64,000 bases of DNA, taken from the NCBI GenBank assembly GCA_965658025.1, contig CBFHQL010000005.1:1-64000 (forward strand). Direction: 5' to 3'. The translations under genes were made by a program, and so were the position numbers. Source of the DNA: UBA3537 sp965658025 (GTDB taxonomy: Bacteria > Bacteroidota > Bacteroidia > Flavobacteriales > Flavobacteriaceae). Shown piece after piece: positions 51,418 through 58,855 of this stretch. The number at the start of each line of letters is the position of its first letter. Within the stretch, counting starts at the first letter, position 1. The notes beneath the pieces are model-generated. The model saw only the letters and a list, made by a program, of their open reading frames with translations. It ran no database searches and had not been told where the DNA came from.

Positions 51418-52860
51418 TTATTCATAATTAATACATACATTTTTAGCTTCTGTAAAAAAACGTAATACTTCAAAACCGCCTTCGCGGCCTACTCCAGAAT
51501 TTTTTTGACCACCAAACGGGGTGCGTAAATCGCGCTGCATCCATGTGTTTACCCAAACTATACCCGTTTGTAAATGTGCTGAAAAATACAAGCTACGTTT
51601 CAGATTATTGGTCCAAACCGTAGCGGAAAGACCATATGGAGTAGCATTGGCAAGCGCCAGTGCCTCTTCGTCATTTTCAAAAGGCATGAGGGTAACCACA
51701 GGACCAAAAATTTCTTCTTGATTCAATACACAATCGTTGTGAGGAACTTCAATGACGGTGGGTTCCATATAATAACCGTTTTTGGCGTTTTCTATAGAAA
51801 CCCTTTGGCCACCACACAAAATATTCATTTTTTCTTGCTTTGCTGTTTCGATGAAACTTAAAACTTTTTCCAAGTGAGGTTTTGAAACCAATGCCCCTAA
51901 ATCACTATTTTTTTCCGAAGGTAAGTCAACTTTTAATTCTTTTACTTTTTTGATAAAATCATTTTTGAATTGCTCATATAGGGTTGCTTCAACAAAAATT
52001 CGACTTCCGCAAAGACAAATTTGCCCTTGGTTTGCAAAAGCAGATTTTATGGTTGTCATCAGCATTTTATCATAGTCACAATCAGCAAAAATGATATTTG
52101 GGTTTTTTCCACCGAGTTCTAGCGATAATTTTTTAAATAGGGGTGCAGCTGTACGCGCAATATGTGCACCGGTTTTGGTGCCTCCTGTAAAAGAAATAGC
52201 TTTGATATTGGGGTGTGCTACAATCGCTTGCCCTGTGGTTGAACCCAATCCATGAACAATGTTTAAAACCCCGTTAGGAAGTCCTGCTTTGCTGCAAAGA
52301 TCACCCAACAAAAATGCGGTGTAAGGTGTTACTTCACTGGGTTTGGCGACCACACAATTTCCAGTGGCCAACGCAGGTGCAATTTTCCAAGTGAATAAAT
52401 AGAGGGGTAAATTCCATGGCGAAATACACCCCACAACGCCAATGGGTTGACGCAGTGTAAAATTGATTGACTTTTGCGCAATTTGTTCATGACTTTCACT
52501 ATAAAATTGAGTAATAGCTTGGCTGAAAAATCTAAAATTACTTGCTGCTCTAGGAATATCGACCGTTCTGGCCAACGTGATTGGCTTACCGTTGTCCATA
52601 CTTTCGGCCTTGGCCAATACCTCTAAGTGTTTTTCAATTAAATCTGCAATTTTGGATAAAATGGCACTTCGTTTTTCTACGCTAGTTTTGGACCACTCTG
52701 GGAATGCTTTTTCTGCGGCTTCAACGGCTTGTTGTACATCAAAACTGTCAGAGTTTGGAAGTTTCCCATAAACTTCACCAATACTGGGGTCAATTACATC
52801 TAGCCACGCATCATTTGATGGTGAACAATAGGTGCCGTTGATGTAATTTTTGATGATCAT
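51418..52860 (-). CDS. 2-Aminomuconate-6-semialdehyde dehydrogenase
   Basis: This NAD+-dependent aldehyde dehydrogenase (480 residues) oxidises the unstable aminomuconate semialdehyde to 2-aminomuconate. The residues that matter in this branch are present: Asn150 (SPWNLP), Glu248 (LELGGK) and catalytic Cys282 in QGQICLCGSR, whose CLC form is shared with hydroxymuconic semialdehyde dehydrogenases. The context between the deaminase and the dioxygenase supports the call. Its start and the deaminase stop share one base. Confidence 0.88.
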   Translation of the reverse strand: MIIKNYINGTYCSPSNDAWLDVIDPSIGEVYGKLPNSDSFDVQQAVEAAEKAFPEWSKTSVEKRSAILSKIADLIEKHLEVLAKAESMDNGKPITLARTVDIPRAASNFRFFSQAITQFYSESHEQIAQKSINFTLRQPIGVVGCISPWNLPLYLFTWKIAPALATGNCVVAKPSEVTPYTAFLLGDLCSKAGLPNGVLNIVHGLGSTTGQAIVAHPNIKAISFTGGTKTGAHIARTAAPLFKKLSLELGGKNPNIIFADCDYDKMLMTTIKSAFANQGQICLCGSRIFVEATLYEQFKNDFIKKVKELKVDLPSEKNSDLGALVSKPHLEKVLSFIETAKQEKMNILCGGQRVSIENAKNGYYMEPTVIEVPHNDCVLNQEEIFGPVVTLMPFENDEEALALANATPYGLSATVWTNNLKRSLYFSAHLQTGIVWVNTWMQRDLRTPFGGQKNSGVGREGGFEVLRFFTEAKNVCINYE

Positions 52861-53264
52861 TAGCTCTGTTTTTTGTACGCTACAACTTTTATTTCTATCA
52901 CCAAATCGGGATGGGGGAGTTGGTGTACCGCTACCGTAGTGCGTGTTGGCCCATTTTCAACGTTAAAAAACTCGGCATAGGCCTTGTTATAATCTGCAAA
53001 ATCGTTCATGTTCACCAAAAATGAGGTGACATCAACCACATCGGCTAATGATGCGCCTTCTTTGGCCAAGTTTTTATCAATATTTTGAAGTACTTCTCGT
53101 GTTTGAACACCAACGTCCAATTTTTTGGTACCCATAGCGTCTATAATTTCAGCGCCAGCAATGGAATTATCGGCTCGTCTTGAACTTGTTCCCGACACAA
53201 AAATAAAATCACCCACACGTTTGGTGTGTGGATAGGCGCCTCGTGGTGTGACAGTTTTACTCAT
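52860..53264 (-). CDS. RidA-family 2-aminomuconate deaminase
   Basis: The 134-residue protein has a YjgF/RidA fold. RGAYPHTKRVGDFIFVSGTSSRR and the C-terminal GPTRTTVAVHQLPHPDLVIEIKVVAY match the subgroup of 2-aminomuconate deaminases, which release ammonia to give 4-oxalocrotonate. ATG at 53264 is chosen over a TTG two codons upstream. Generic RidA imine hydrolase activity is the alternative, but the operon favours the specific role. Confidence 0.87.
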   Translation of the reverse strand: MSKTVTPRGAYPHTKRVGDFIFVSGTSSRRADNSIAGAEIIDAMGTKKLDVGVQTREVLQNIDKNLAKEGASLADVVDVTSFLVNMNDFADYNKAYAEFFNVENGPTRTTVAVHQLPHPDLVIEIKVVAYKKQS

Positions 53265-53278
53265 AATCAACGTTGTAT

Positions 53279-54682
53279 TTAATGATGTAAAGTTTTTGCA
53301 ACTTTATCATCTTCCAAAATGGAATTGGTTTCTTTTTTTATCTTTTCATGAAGTTCATCAATGGGCATTTGTTGATCAATTTCATCGTCATCAATCATAT
53401 TCAAAATGGCTTTATCTTGTGCTCGACCACGAGTCATGGCTTCATGATATCCAATGTGTTCGCAAAAGGTCACCAATGAATATTTTGAAAAATAATCTTT
53501 AGGCAATTCTGTTTCTAAAGCCATCTCTAATGCCCGTTTTTTCTGAAAAAGAGGGTTGGCGACATGGTCTTTCATTTCATGAAAATTATCGATAGCCAAA
53601 TCGGCAATACCATCGGTGTCTACTTTTCTTTTTTGTTGAAAGCCATCAAAAGTGTCTTCCCAGTTTCCGTTGTGTTCTTCCAAAAATGAATCCAATTCAA
53701 CGACATCTTCAAAAGAGGCATTCATGCCTTGGCCATAAAAAGGAACAATTGCATGTGCTGCATCCCCCAAAAGCATATTTTTACCTTTGTATTGCCATGG
53801 GTAACATTTAATTGTACCTAACGGCGCAGTAGGATTTTCAAAAAATTCTCTTGCCAAATTAGGCATCAACTCCATGGCATCGGGGAACTCTTTGCTAAAA
53901 AATTCAAGTACTTTTTCTTCAGTTGTTAAATTGTTGAAATTATAAGTCCCTCCGTCGTAGGCCAAAAATAAAGTCACCGTAAAACTACCATCTAAATTTG
54001 GCAGGGCGATAATCATGTATTCGCCTCTTGGCCAAATGTGTAGGGCATTTTTAAAAGTTCTAAAACCACCATCTTTTGTGGGTGGAATAGTCAATTCTTT
54101 GTAGCCGTGTGTGAGGTAATTTTGCGAAAAACTGAATAAAAATTTACGCTCTGAAAAATAACTTTTTCGGAGTGCTGAGCCCGCACCATCCGTGCCAAAA
54201 ATAAGGTCTGCTGAATATTCAAGCTGATTTCCATTGCTTGTGTTTGTAAACTTTGCGACATTATTTTCAAAATCAACACCTGTGCATTTATGGTCAAATG
54301 TAATGGTTACATTTTCCAATGCTTCAGCTTCATCAATAAGTAAAGCGGTAAGTAATTCTCTCGAGATGGAATTGATGTATTCCCCTTCTCGTCCGCTGTA
54401 TTTTGAGAGTTTCGTTGCTCCTTTTTTGTCATGCAACATTCGGCCATGCATAGGAATACAAAGCGTTTTGACTTTATCTTCTAAACCCACCATTTTCATG
54501 GCTTTTAGTCCTCGATTTGAAAAGGCCAAATTTATCGAACGTCCTGCGCTGAGGTCTACTTTTCGAAGGTCTGGGCGGAATTCCATTACATGCACTTTGT
54601 AGCCCCGCTGACCAAGGCGTAATGCGAGTAGCGACCCACACAAACCAGCACCAATAATTAAAATATGTTCTTTTTGTTTCAT
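53279..54682 (-). CDS. kmo: Kynurenine 3-monooxygenase
   Basis: This FAD enzyme hydroxylates L-kynurenine to 3-hydroxykynurenine with NADPH and O2. The 467 residues include GAGLCGS (11-17) for FAD, RSINLAFSNRG in the substrate region, FGTDGAGSALR, and GDAAHAIVPFYGQGMNASFEDV for the FAD ribityl and catalytic loop. The C-terminal helices lack a mitochondrial-type membrane anchor, as in Pseudomonas KMO. Four-base overlap with kynU. Confidence 0.95.
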   Translation of the reverse strand: MKQKEHILIIGAGLCGSLLALRLGQRGYKVHVMEFRPDLRKVDLSAGRSINLAFSNRGLKAMKMVGLEDKVKTLCIPMHGRMLHDKKGATKLSKYSGREGEYINSISRELLTALLIDEAEALENVTITFDHKCTGVDFENNVAKFTNTSNGNQLEYSADLIFGTDGAGSALRKSYFSERKFLFSFSQNYLTHGYKELTIPPTKDGGFRTFKNALHIWPRGEYMIIALPNLDGSFTVTLFLAYDGGTYNFNNLTTEEKVLEFFSKEFPDAMELMPNLAREFFENPTAPLGTIKCYPWQYKGKNMLLGDAAHAIVPFYGQGMNASFEDVVELDSFLEEHNGNWEDTFDGFQQKRKVDTDGIADLAIDNFHEMKDHVANPLFQKKRALEMALETELPKDYFSKYSLVTFCEHIGYHEAMTRGRAQDKAILNMIDDDEIDQQMPIDELHEKIKKETNSILEDDKVAKTLHH

Positions 54683-56046
54683 GGCAGTAGGGTTTTTAAG
54701 ATTTCAACCATTCGGAATACATCTTCATAAGAATTATAAAAAGGCACAGGTGCACAACGAATCACGTCCGGCTCTCTCCAATCGGTAATCACATGTTGAT
54801 CAGTTAGTTTTTTGTGAAGATTTTTATCTGCATTTTTCACTTGAATCGACAATTGACACCCACGTTGGTGAGGATCTCTTGGCGTGATGATTTTGATGTC
54901 TTGATGGTTTAATCCATTGATGAGGTATTCTAAGTAGCTGGTAAGTTGAATTGATTTTTGGCGCAAAGCATTCATCCCTACCTCGTTAAATAAATCTAAG
55001 GATGATTTGATGGCTGCCATAGAAAGTATTGGGGGGTTGCTGAGTTGCCACCCCTCAGCGCCTGGAGTGATGTCCAAGGGTTGGCGCATATCAAAACGCG
55101 TGGCTTTATTTTGGCTCCACCATCCGGCAAAACGCTTCAAATTTTTGTCGTGTGCATAACGTTCATGAATNNNNNNNNNNNNNNNNNNNNNNNNNNNNNN
55201 NNNNNNNNNNNNNNNNNNNNNNNNNNNNNNNNNNNNNNNNNNNNNNNNNNNNNNNNNNNNNNNNNNNNNAAATATTGCCCCTAAACTTCCAGGGCCTGAA
55301 TTCAAATATTTATAGGTACACCATGCGGCAAAATCTACTCCCGATTCGTGTAATTTGGGTTCAATATTTCCTGCACCATGCGCCAAGTCAATCCCTACTT
55401 TGCACCCTTTGGTATGACCGAGATTTGCAATTTTTTTGAGGTCTAAATATTGCCCTGTATAATAATTAACCCCACCAATAAGTAAGAGTGCAATTTCCTC
55501 ACCTTGCGTTTCAAGAATTTGTTCTAAATCTTCAATGTGCAATAATTTTTCACCTGTACGAGGCGTCCACTCAATAAGATCTTCATTGGGGTCATATCCA
55601 TGAAACGCCAATTGGGTTTGAACGGCATAGCGATCGGAGGGGAAAGCGTCACTTTCAATAAGGATTTTATGTCTTTTTTTTGTGGGATTAAAGAAGGAAA
55701 CCATCAACAAATGAAGGTTAGCGGACAGGGTGTTCATAACCACAACTTCCAGAGGTTTTGCCCCCACAATTTTGGCCATACATTCCGTTAGGTATTCGTG
55801 GTAGGGCATCCACGGATTTTTGGCTTCAAAGTGGCCTTCGACACCCAAATTGGCCCAATCTTCTAACTCTTGCTCAATGGCAGCTTTGGTGGATTTGGGC
55901 TGTAGCCCCAGAGAATTTCCCGTAAAATACAACCAGTCGTTTCCATGTTCATCTTTAGGGATGTGGAATGCGGTTCTGTACTTAGCGAGCGGATCGTTAC
56001 GGTCTAAGTTTAACGCAAATTCAAGATGTGGTTCAAATGAAAACAA
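54679..56046 (-). CDS. kynU: Kynureninase, interrupted by an N run
   Basis: This PLP enzyme cleaves 3-hydroxykynurenine to 3-hydroxyanthranilate and alanine. The Schiff-base Lys is K246 in TYKYLNSGPG; VDLAHGAGN-like text here reads IDLAHGAGN and holds the PLP Asp. The frame gives 455 residues with 33 unknown. Without these the sequence reads GAIF-IHERYA, which is continuous in other kynureninases, so the true length is probably about 422. The only possible start is TTG at 56046, first gene of the operon. Confidence 0.92.
   Translation of the reverse strand: MFSFEPHLEFALNLDRNDPLAKYRTAFHIPKDEHGNDWLYFTGNSLGLQPKSTKAAIEQELEDWANLGVEGHFEAKNPWMPYHEYLTECMAKIVGAKPLEVVVMNTLSANLHLLMVSFFNPTKKRHKILIESDAFPSDRYAVQTQLAFHGYDPNEDLIEWTPRTGEKLLHIEDLEQILETQGEEIALLLIGGVNYYTGQYLDLKKIANLGHTKGCKVGIDLAHGAGNIEPKLHESGVDFAAWCTYKYLNSGPGSLGAIFXXXXXXXXXXXXXXXXXXXXXXXXXXXXXXXXXIHERYAHDKNLKRFAGWWSQNKATRFDMRQPLDITPGAEGWQLSNPPILSMAAIKSSLDLFNEVGMNALRQKSIQLTSYLEYLINGLNHQDIKIITPRDPHQRGCQLSIQVKNADKNLHKKLTDQHVITDWREPDVIRCAPVPFYNSYEDVFRMVEILKTLLP
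55171..55269. other. Assembly gap (99 N) inside kynU
   Basis: The frame is kept, but family alignment leaves no room for 33 residues between GAIF and IHER. The N run is likely a placeholder where two contigs nearly touch. Confidence 0.9.
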
Positions 56047-56056
56047 ATTTGTCTGT

Positions 56057-56072
56057 TTTGAGTGTACTCAAA
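56057..56072. promoter_or_regulatory. Palindromic operator candidate of the kynurenine operon
   Basis: TTTGAGT-GT-ACTCAAA is a perfect palindrome with 7-bp arms. It overlaps the -7 box (56069-56076) and covers the expected transcription start, 11-26 bases before the kynU start codon. A repressor bound here would block the polymerase. No regulator gene lies in the cluster. Confidence 0.5.
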
Positions 56073-56076
56073 TGTA
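56069..56076 (-). promoter_or_regulatory. -7 promoter box of the kynurenine operon
   Basis: TACATTTG on the minus strand; a TTTT in place of TTTG lies 19 bases upstream as a weak -33 box. Confidence 0.5.
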
Positions 56077-56118
56077 GCCATTTTTCGCCGATAATAAAAT
56101 TCACTAAGGATTTGGATT

Positions 56119-56781
56119 TTAATGATTTGCTTTTAAAAGATGAGGAAATTTAGCTTGAAAACGTCTTAGTCTAGGAATAGAAACGTTGCGCACATAAGGA
56201 TTATTGGGGTGTAAACGTTCATAATTTTGATGGTACGCTTCGGCTTTCCAAAATTTTTGAAACGGATAAACCTCTGCGGCAACAGTCACCTTTTGCGCTT
56301 TGGCGATGGCGGCTTTCTTTTGTTGTATAATCGCTTTTTGTTCTTCATTTTGGTAGAAAATAATGGAGCGGTATTGTGAGCCTTTGTCTGGACCTTGCCC
56401 ATTGACTTGCGCCACATTTTGAGAACCAAAATACACATCTACAAGTGCAGCAAACGAAACAACGGAGGGGTCATAAAGAACTTCCACAGCTTCGGCATGG
56501 CCGGTACGGCCAGTGTTGCTGAGTGCGTAGGTGGGGTTGTCGGTAAACCCACCCGCATAACCACTAATGGCTTCTTGTACGCCGTGTACACTTTCATAAA
56601 CGGCCTCGACACACCAAAAACAACCACTGGCAAAATAGGCCTTAGCGATGCCATTTTCTAAGGGAACTTCAATGGGCTTGGCATTGATGACGGCTTGCTG
56701 TTTGGCGTTTTGGGTGTTGTTGTTTTGACAACTTACGCTGCTGCAAAAGAGTAGGGGAAGGACTAAAAAGATATTTTTCAT
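56119..56781 (-). CDS. msrA: Peptide methionine sulfoxide reductase A, lipoprotein
   Basis: MsrA repairs methionine-S-sulfoxide in proteins. The 220 residues begin with a lipoprotein signal (SSVSC, lipid Cys18), so it works in the envelope. The active site is GC54FWC57 with the nucleophilic Cys54, and SGYAGG and GHAEAVEVLYDP are conserved. MsrB is not fused. It lies upstream of and separate from the kynurenine operon promoter. Confidence 0.94.
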   Translation of the reverse strand: MKNIFLVLPLLFCSSVSCQNNNTQNAKQQAVINAKPIEVPLENGIAKAYFASGCFWCVEAVYESVHGVQEAISGYAGGFTDNPTYALSNTGRTGHAEAVEVLYDPSVVSFAALVDVYFGSQNVAQVNGQGPDKGSQYRSIIFYQNEEQKAIIQQKKAAIAKAQKVTVAAEVYPFQKFWKAEAYHQNYERLHPNNPYVRNVSIPRLRRFQAKFPHLLKANH

Positions 56782-56892
56782 GGTGCATGTATTTTGTTGT
56801 AAAATTAAGCATCCACCAATGGTATTTTGTGAAATTTTGGTTAAAAATCTTATTTATTGACTGTTTTAATTGTTGGTAATAGTTTTTATCAG

Positions 56893-57180
56893 TTATAATT
56901 TTTCATTCAAATCTTGTCTTCCGACAATAGCCATTATTTCCACAATATTTTGATTGATTCTGTAGTAAATACTATCAACTCCACATACACACCGTCTATA
57001 TCCTTTTTTTATATAATCTACAGATTCAAAGGAAAAAGGACGTTTTGCAATAATGTCAAAATATTCAAAAAACGATTCGAAATAGTGATCCGCTTGGGTT
57101 ATTCCAAACGTTTCAACGCCATAATGGTGAATTCGAATCAAGTCATTTTTTGCTTCGTTGGATAATTTATATTTAGCCAT
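56893..57180 (-). CDS. parE: ParE/RelE-superfamily toxin
   Basis: The 95-residue protein matches ParE: YKLSNEAKNDLIRIHHYGVETFG at the start, a central ARPF-like AKRPFSFESVDYIKKGYRRCVCGVDSIYYRI and a final IVEIMAIVGRQD. ParE toxins poison DNA gyrase; the target here is inferred. Its start overlaps the antitoxin stop by eight bases. The pair lies in an accessory pocket between core genes. Confidence 0.88.
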   Translation of the reverse strand: MAKYKLSNEAKNDLIRIHHYGVETFGITQADHYFESFFEYFDIIAKRPFSFESVDYIKKGYRRCVCGVDSIYYRINQNIVEIMAIVGRQDLNEKL

Positions 57181-57412
57181 TGAGCAAAGACTTTGATTGC
57201 GCTAAAATACTTTCTTTACTATCATTCGTAAATCCACTATTTTCGGCTTTTTCCAGCTTAGCTCTAATCCAGTCAATTTGAATTTGTTGTTTTCGGGCTT
57301 GTCTAATCAAGTCGTTTACTAACTCACTTTTGCTTGAATATTCTTTATTGTTTACTTGGGTTTTTAGCCACTCGTCATTCGGCTTTGTAAATGATATACT
57401 TTGTCTAGACAT
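57173..57412 (-). CDS. parD: ParD-type ribbon-helix-helix antitoxin
   Basis: ATG at 57412 gives 79 residues: SRQSISFTKPNDEWLKTQVNN is the DNA-binding ribbon and first helix, YSSKSELVNDLIRQARKQQ the second helix, and the C-terminus would wrap the toxin. An upstream extension of the open frame (to 57544) translates repeat DNA and is rejected. Antitoxin first, toxin second with overlap is the normal ParDE order. Confidence 0.88.
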   Translation of the reverse strand: MSRQSISFTKPNDEWLKTQVNNKEYSSKSELVNDLIRQARKQQIQIDWIRAKLEKAENSGFTNDSKESILAQSKSLLNG

Positions 57413-57468
57413 ATTTTTATTATTTGATTCAAATATACACCAAAAACGCATCACTTCCAAATTATTGT

Positions 57469-57599
57469 CAACGGTTTGGTGTATGGCTCGTTGCGGAAAA
57501 TCAGCTATGATTTTCCGCCATAACCGAAAGATAGCAAATTGCAATGAATTCCGATTAGGAATTTCAGCCGTAATGAACTATAGCCGTTGTTGCCTACAG
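57469..57599. repeat. Composite palindromic spacer between parDE and the lipoprotein gene
   Basis: This non-coding stretch starts with CAACGGTTTGG (57469-57479) and ends with GTTGCCTACA (57589-57598). Inside is a perfect 11-bp hairpin (57493-57503 with 57508-57518, loop GCTA) and a second bulged hairpin (57545-57552 with 57558-57566). The outer parts are also partly complementary. It has the overall look of a cassette recombination site or folded repeat, but no known core motif. Confidence 0.6.
57589..57598 (+). repeat. Left GTTGCCTACA repeat flanking the lipoprotein gene
   Basis: Exact inverted match to TGTAGGCAAC at 58211-58220. It lies four bases past the stop codon of the minus-strand lipoprotein gene. 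Confidence 0.7.
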
Positions 57600-57602
57600 T
57601 AT

Positions 57603-58208
57603 TTATTTTTCGTTCCAATTTTCATCCCTTTTTTGTTGGTCATTCATTGATAAATAATGTATTGCCAAAATCAATTGGATATTCGGGTCATTTAAATCAA
57701 AATGTTTTTTATCTGTTAATACATTCCAATAGCTAATATCTAAACCACCAAAATCGCCAGATGCTTCTATTCTTTCCGCATACTTTGCAATTCTTGGGTT
57801 GTTTTTACCAAGGTCAGAAAGATAATTTTGGTACTTTCCAATTGCGTTTGCGCAAATACTTTTTTTCTCTTCTTTGGTTTTATAATTGACAGATTTACAA
57901 ATCATCCAAATCTCATTAAATGTAGATTTTGAAATTCTTTCATATAGTTTTTGCTGTTCTTTAAAGTCTATTTTTGTCCAAAATCCAATTCCAGAGGCCT
58001 GCAAAGAATCGTGATTTGTTTGTTCGTAACATAACTTAAAGTCAGATTCACAAACTTGATTCAAAAAGAACTGTCTGATTTCGTTCAAATCCGATTGTTG
58101 TTCAGTCGAAAAGTTGGCTTTCAATTCAGATTCCGAGTACTTGCTTTCACACGATACAAAACTTTGAAAAATCAATAAGTAAAAAAGGATTCTGACGGTT
58201 TTTTTCAT
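57603..58208 (-). CDS. Unknown lipoprotein in the accessory pocket
   Basis: A 201-residue protein starting at ATG 58208 (MKKTVRILFYLLIFQSFVSC, lipid Cys about residue 19). Nine upstream codons of the open frame lie in repeat DNA and are left out. The mature part is hydrophilic and helical, with several Cys (CESDFKLCYEQ, CKSVNY, CANAIGKY) and ends in EKR/EN-rich text. No family recognised. Exact inverted 10-mers lie two and four bases outside the coding region, so the gene looks like a unit moved as a whole. Confidence 0.7.
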   Translation of the reverse strand: MKKTVRILFYLLIFQSFVSCESKYSESELKANFSTEQQSDLNEIRQFFLNQVCESDFKLCYEQTNHDSLQASGIGFWTKIDFKEQQKLYERISKSTFNEIWMICKSVNYKTKEEKKSICANAIGKYQNYLSDLGKNNPRIAKYAERIEASGDFGGLDISYWNVLTDKKHFDLNDPNIQLILAIHYLSMNDQQKRDENWNEK

Positions 58209-58210
58209 AT

Positions 58211-58227
58211 TGTAGGCAACGGTTTGG
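58211..58227 (+). repeat. Right TGTAGGCAAC repeat and second CAACGGTTTGG copy
   Basis: TGTAGGCAAC (58211-58220) is the inverted partner of 57589-57598. CAACGGTTTGG (58217-58227) repeats the 11-mer at 57469-57479 exactly and in the same direction. Confidence 0.7.
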
Positions 58228-58258
58228 CTATGCACCGTTTCAATGGTGTATAGGTGGT

Positions 58259-58488
58259 GTTGTGTGTAGTGCGATTATTAATGATAAACTAAATTGAAAT
58301 GAATCAAATGTTAATATGTTTTTTGTTGCAGATTTTTCTCTTTACACCACTCTATTTGATATGGAGGAATGATTGCAAAAAGATAGGCAAGAAAAACTTA
58401 GCAGTAAGTTTAGAAGAAAGATTTATGTATTGGTTAATGCTTTGCCCTATGTGGTTGATAGGATTGCTTGCGTAGCATTACACACAAC
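58259..58488. repeat. 14-bp inverted repeat enclosing a small membrane protein gene
   Basis: GTTGTGTGTAGTGC (58259-58272) and GCATTACACACAAC (58475-58488) pair at 13 of 14 positions. The enclosed 202 bases are almost filled by a 58-codon frame whose stop codon ends at the right arm. Confidence 0.65.
58299..58475 (+). CDS. 58-residue predicted membrane protein
   Basis: Reads MNQMLICFLLQIFLFTPLYL, then a basic middle (WRNDCKKIGKKNLAVSLEER), then a second hydrophobic stretch (FMYWLMLCPMWLIGLLA) and TAG. Two transmembrane helices with a short charged loop are the obvious fold. A stop at 58290 closes the frame upstream; ATG 58308 is an alternative start. It is too short for most gene finders. The two-helix layout resembles small membrane toxins or immunity proteins, but I recognise no family. 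No promoter box is evident. Confidence 0.55.
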   Translation: MNQMLICFLLQIFLFTPLYLIWRNDCKKIGKKNLAVSLEERFMYWLMLCPMWLIGLLA

Positions 58489-58549
58489 TTGTATATATAC
58501 GCACCCTTTCGACTGGCTCAAGGACAGCGTTTATTTCTTTTATATATTT

Positions 58550-58729
58550 TCATGTTTTTATTTTCGTAATGTGTTCATTATCAATTCTTTGACAATCAAT
58601 AATAGTAGCTAAAGGACTTTTGATATTTGCAAGAGATTTTTTTAAATTCTCGGTATGTTCAGGAGCAAAGCTTGTTTTTACTTTGGTCTGAATTCGATAA
58701 ATAGTATGTATATGATTTAGGTCATTCAT
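58550..58729 (-). CDS. 59-residue small protein with its own promoter box
   Basis: Starts MNDLNHIHTIYRIQTKVKTS, continues with a helical Lys-rich middle (PEHTENLKKSLANIKSP) and ends TIIDCQRIDNEHITKIKT. The codon use and residue mix are protein-like. TACATTTG at 58764-58771 (minus strand) lies 35 bases upstream of the ATG. No family recognised. The intergenic stretch 58236-58855 otherwise holds the inverted repeat and 58-residue gene, and the terminator at 58807-58835. Confidence 0.5.
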   Translation of the reverse strand: MNDLNHIHTIYRIQTKVKTSFAPEHTENLKKSLANIKSPLATIIDCQRIDNEHITKIKT

Positions 58730-58763
58730 GGTTTTGAAGAATAGATTTGGGTGCTATTCACTT

Positions 58764-58771
58764 CAAATGTA
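58764..58771 (-). promoter_or_regulatory. -7 promoter box of the 59-residue gene
   Basis: TACATTTG on the minus strand, with a TTTG 15 bases further upstream, slightly close for a -33 box. Confidence 0.45.
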
Positions 58772-58806
58772 TAAATTTTTTTAATACAAAAGAAATACAG
58801 CACAAA

Positions 58807-58835
58807 AAAAACCCTCACGTTTGGTGAGGGTTTTT
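58807..58835 (-). terminator. Terminator of the COG1579/NIF3 transcript
   Basis: AAAAACCCTCAC (58807-58818) and GTGAGGGTTTTT (58824-58835) form a perfect 12-bp stem, 21 bases after the COG1579 stop, with a T-rich tail on the minus strand. Confidence 0.82.
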
Positions 58836-58855
58836 GGTATGCGTAGGGTTATTTA

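Noticed and set aside
57413..57544. N-terminal extension of the ParD antitoxin
   Set aside because: The 44 extra residues translate palindromic spacer DNA, and the ribbon-helix-helix fold starts at the later ATG.
58209..58235. Nine-codon extension of the unknown lipoprotein
   Set aside because: It lies in the repeat, and the lipoprotein signal begins at ATG 58208.
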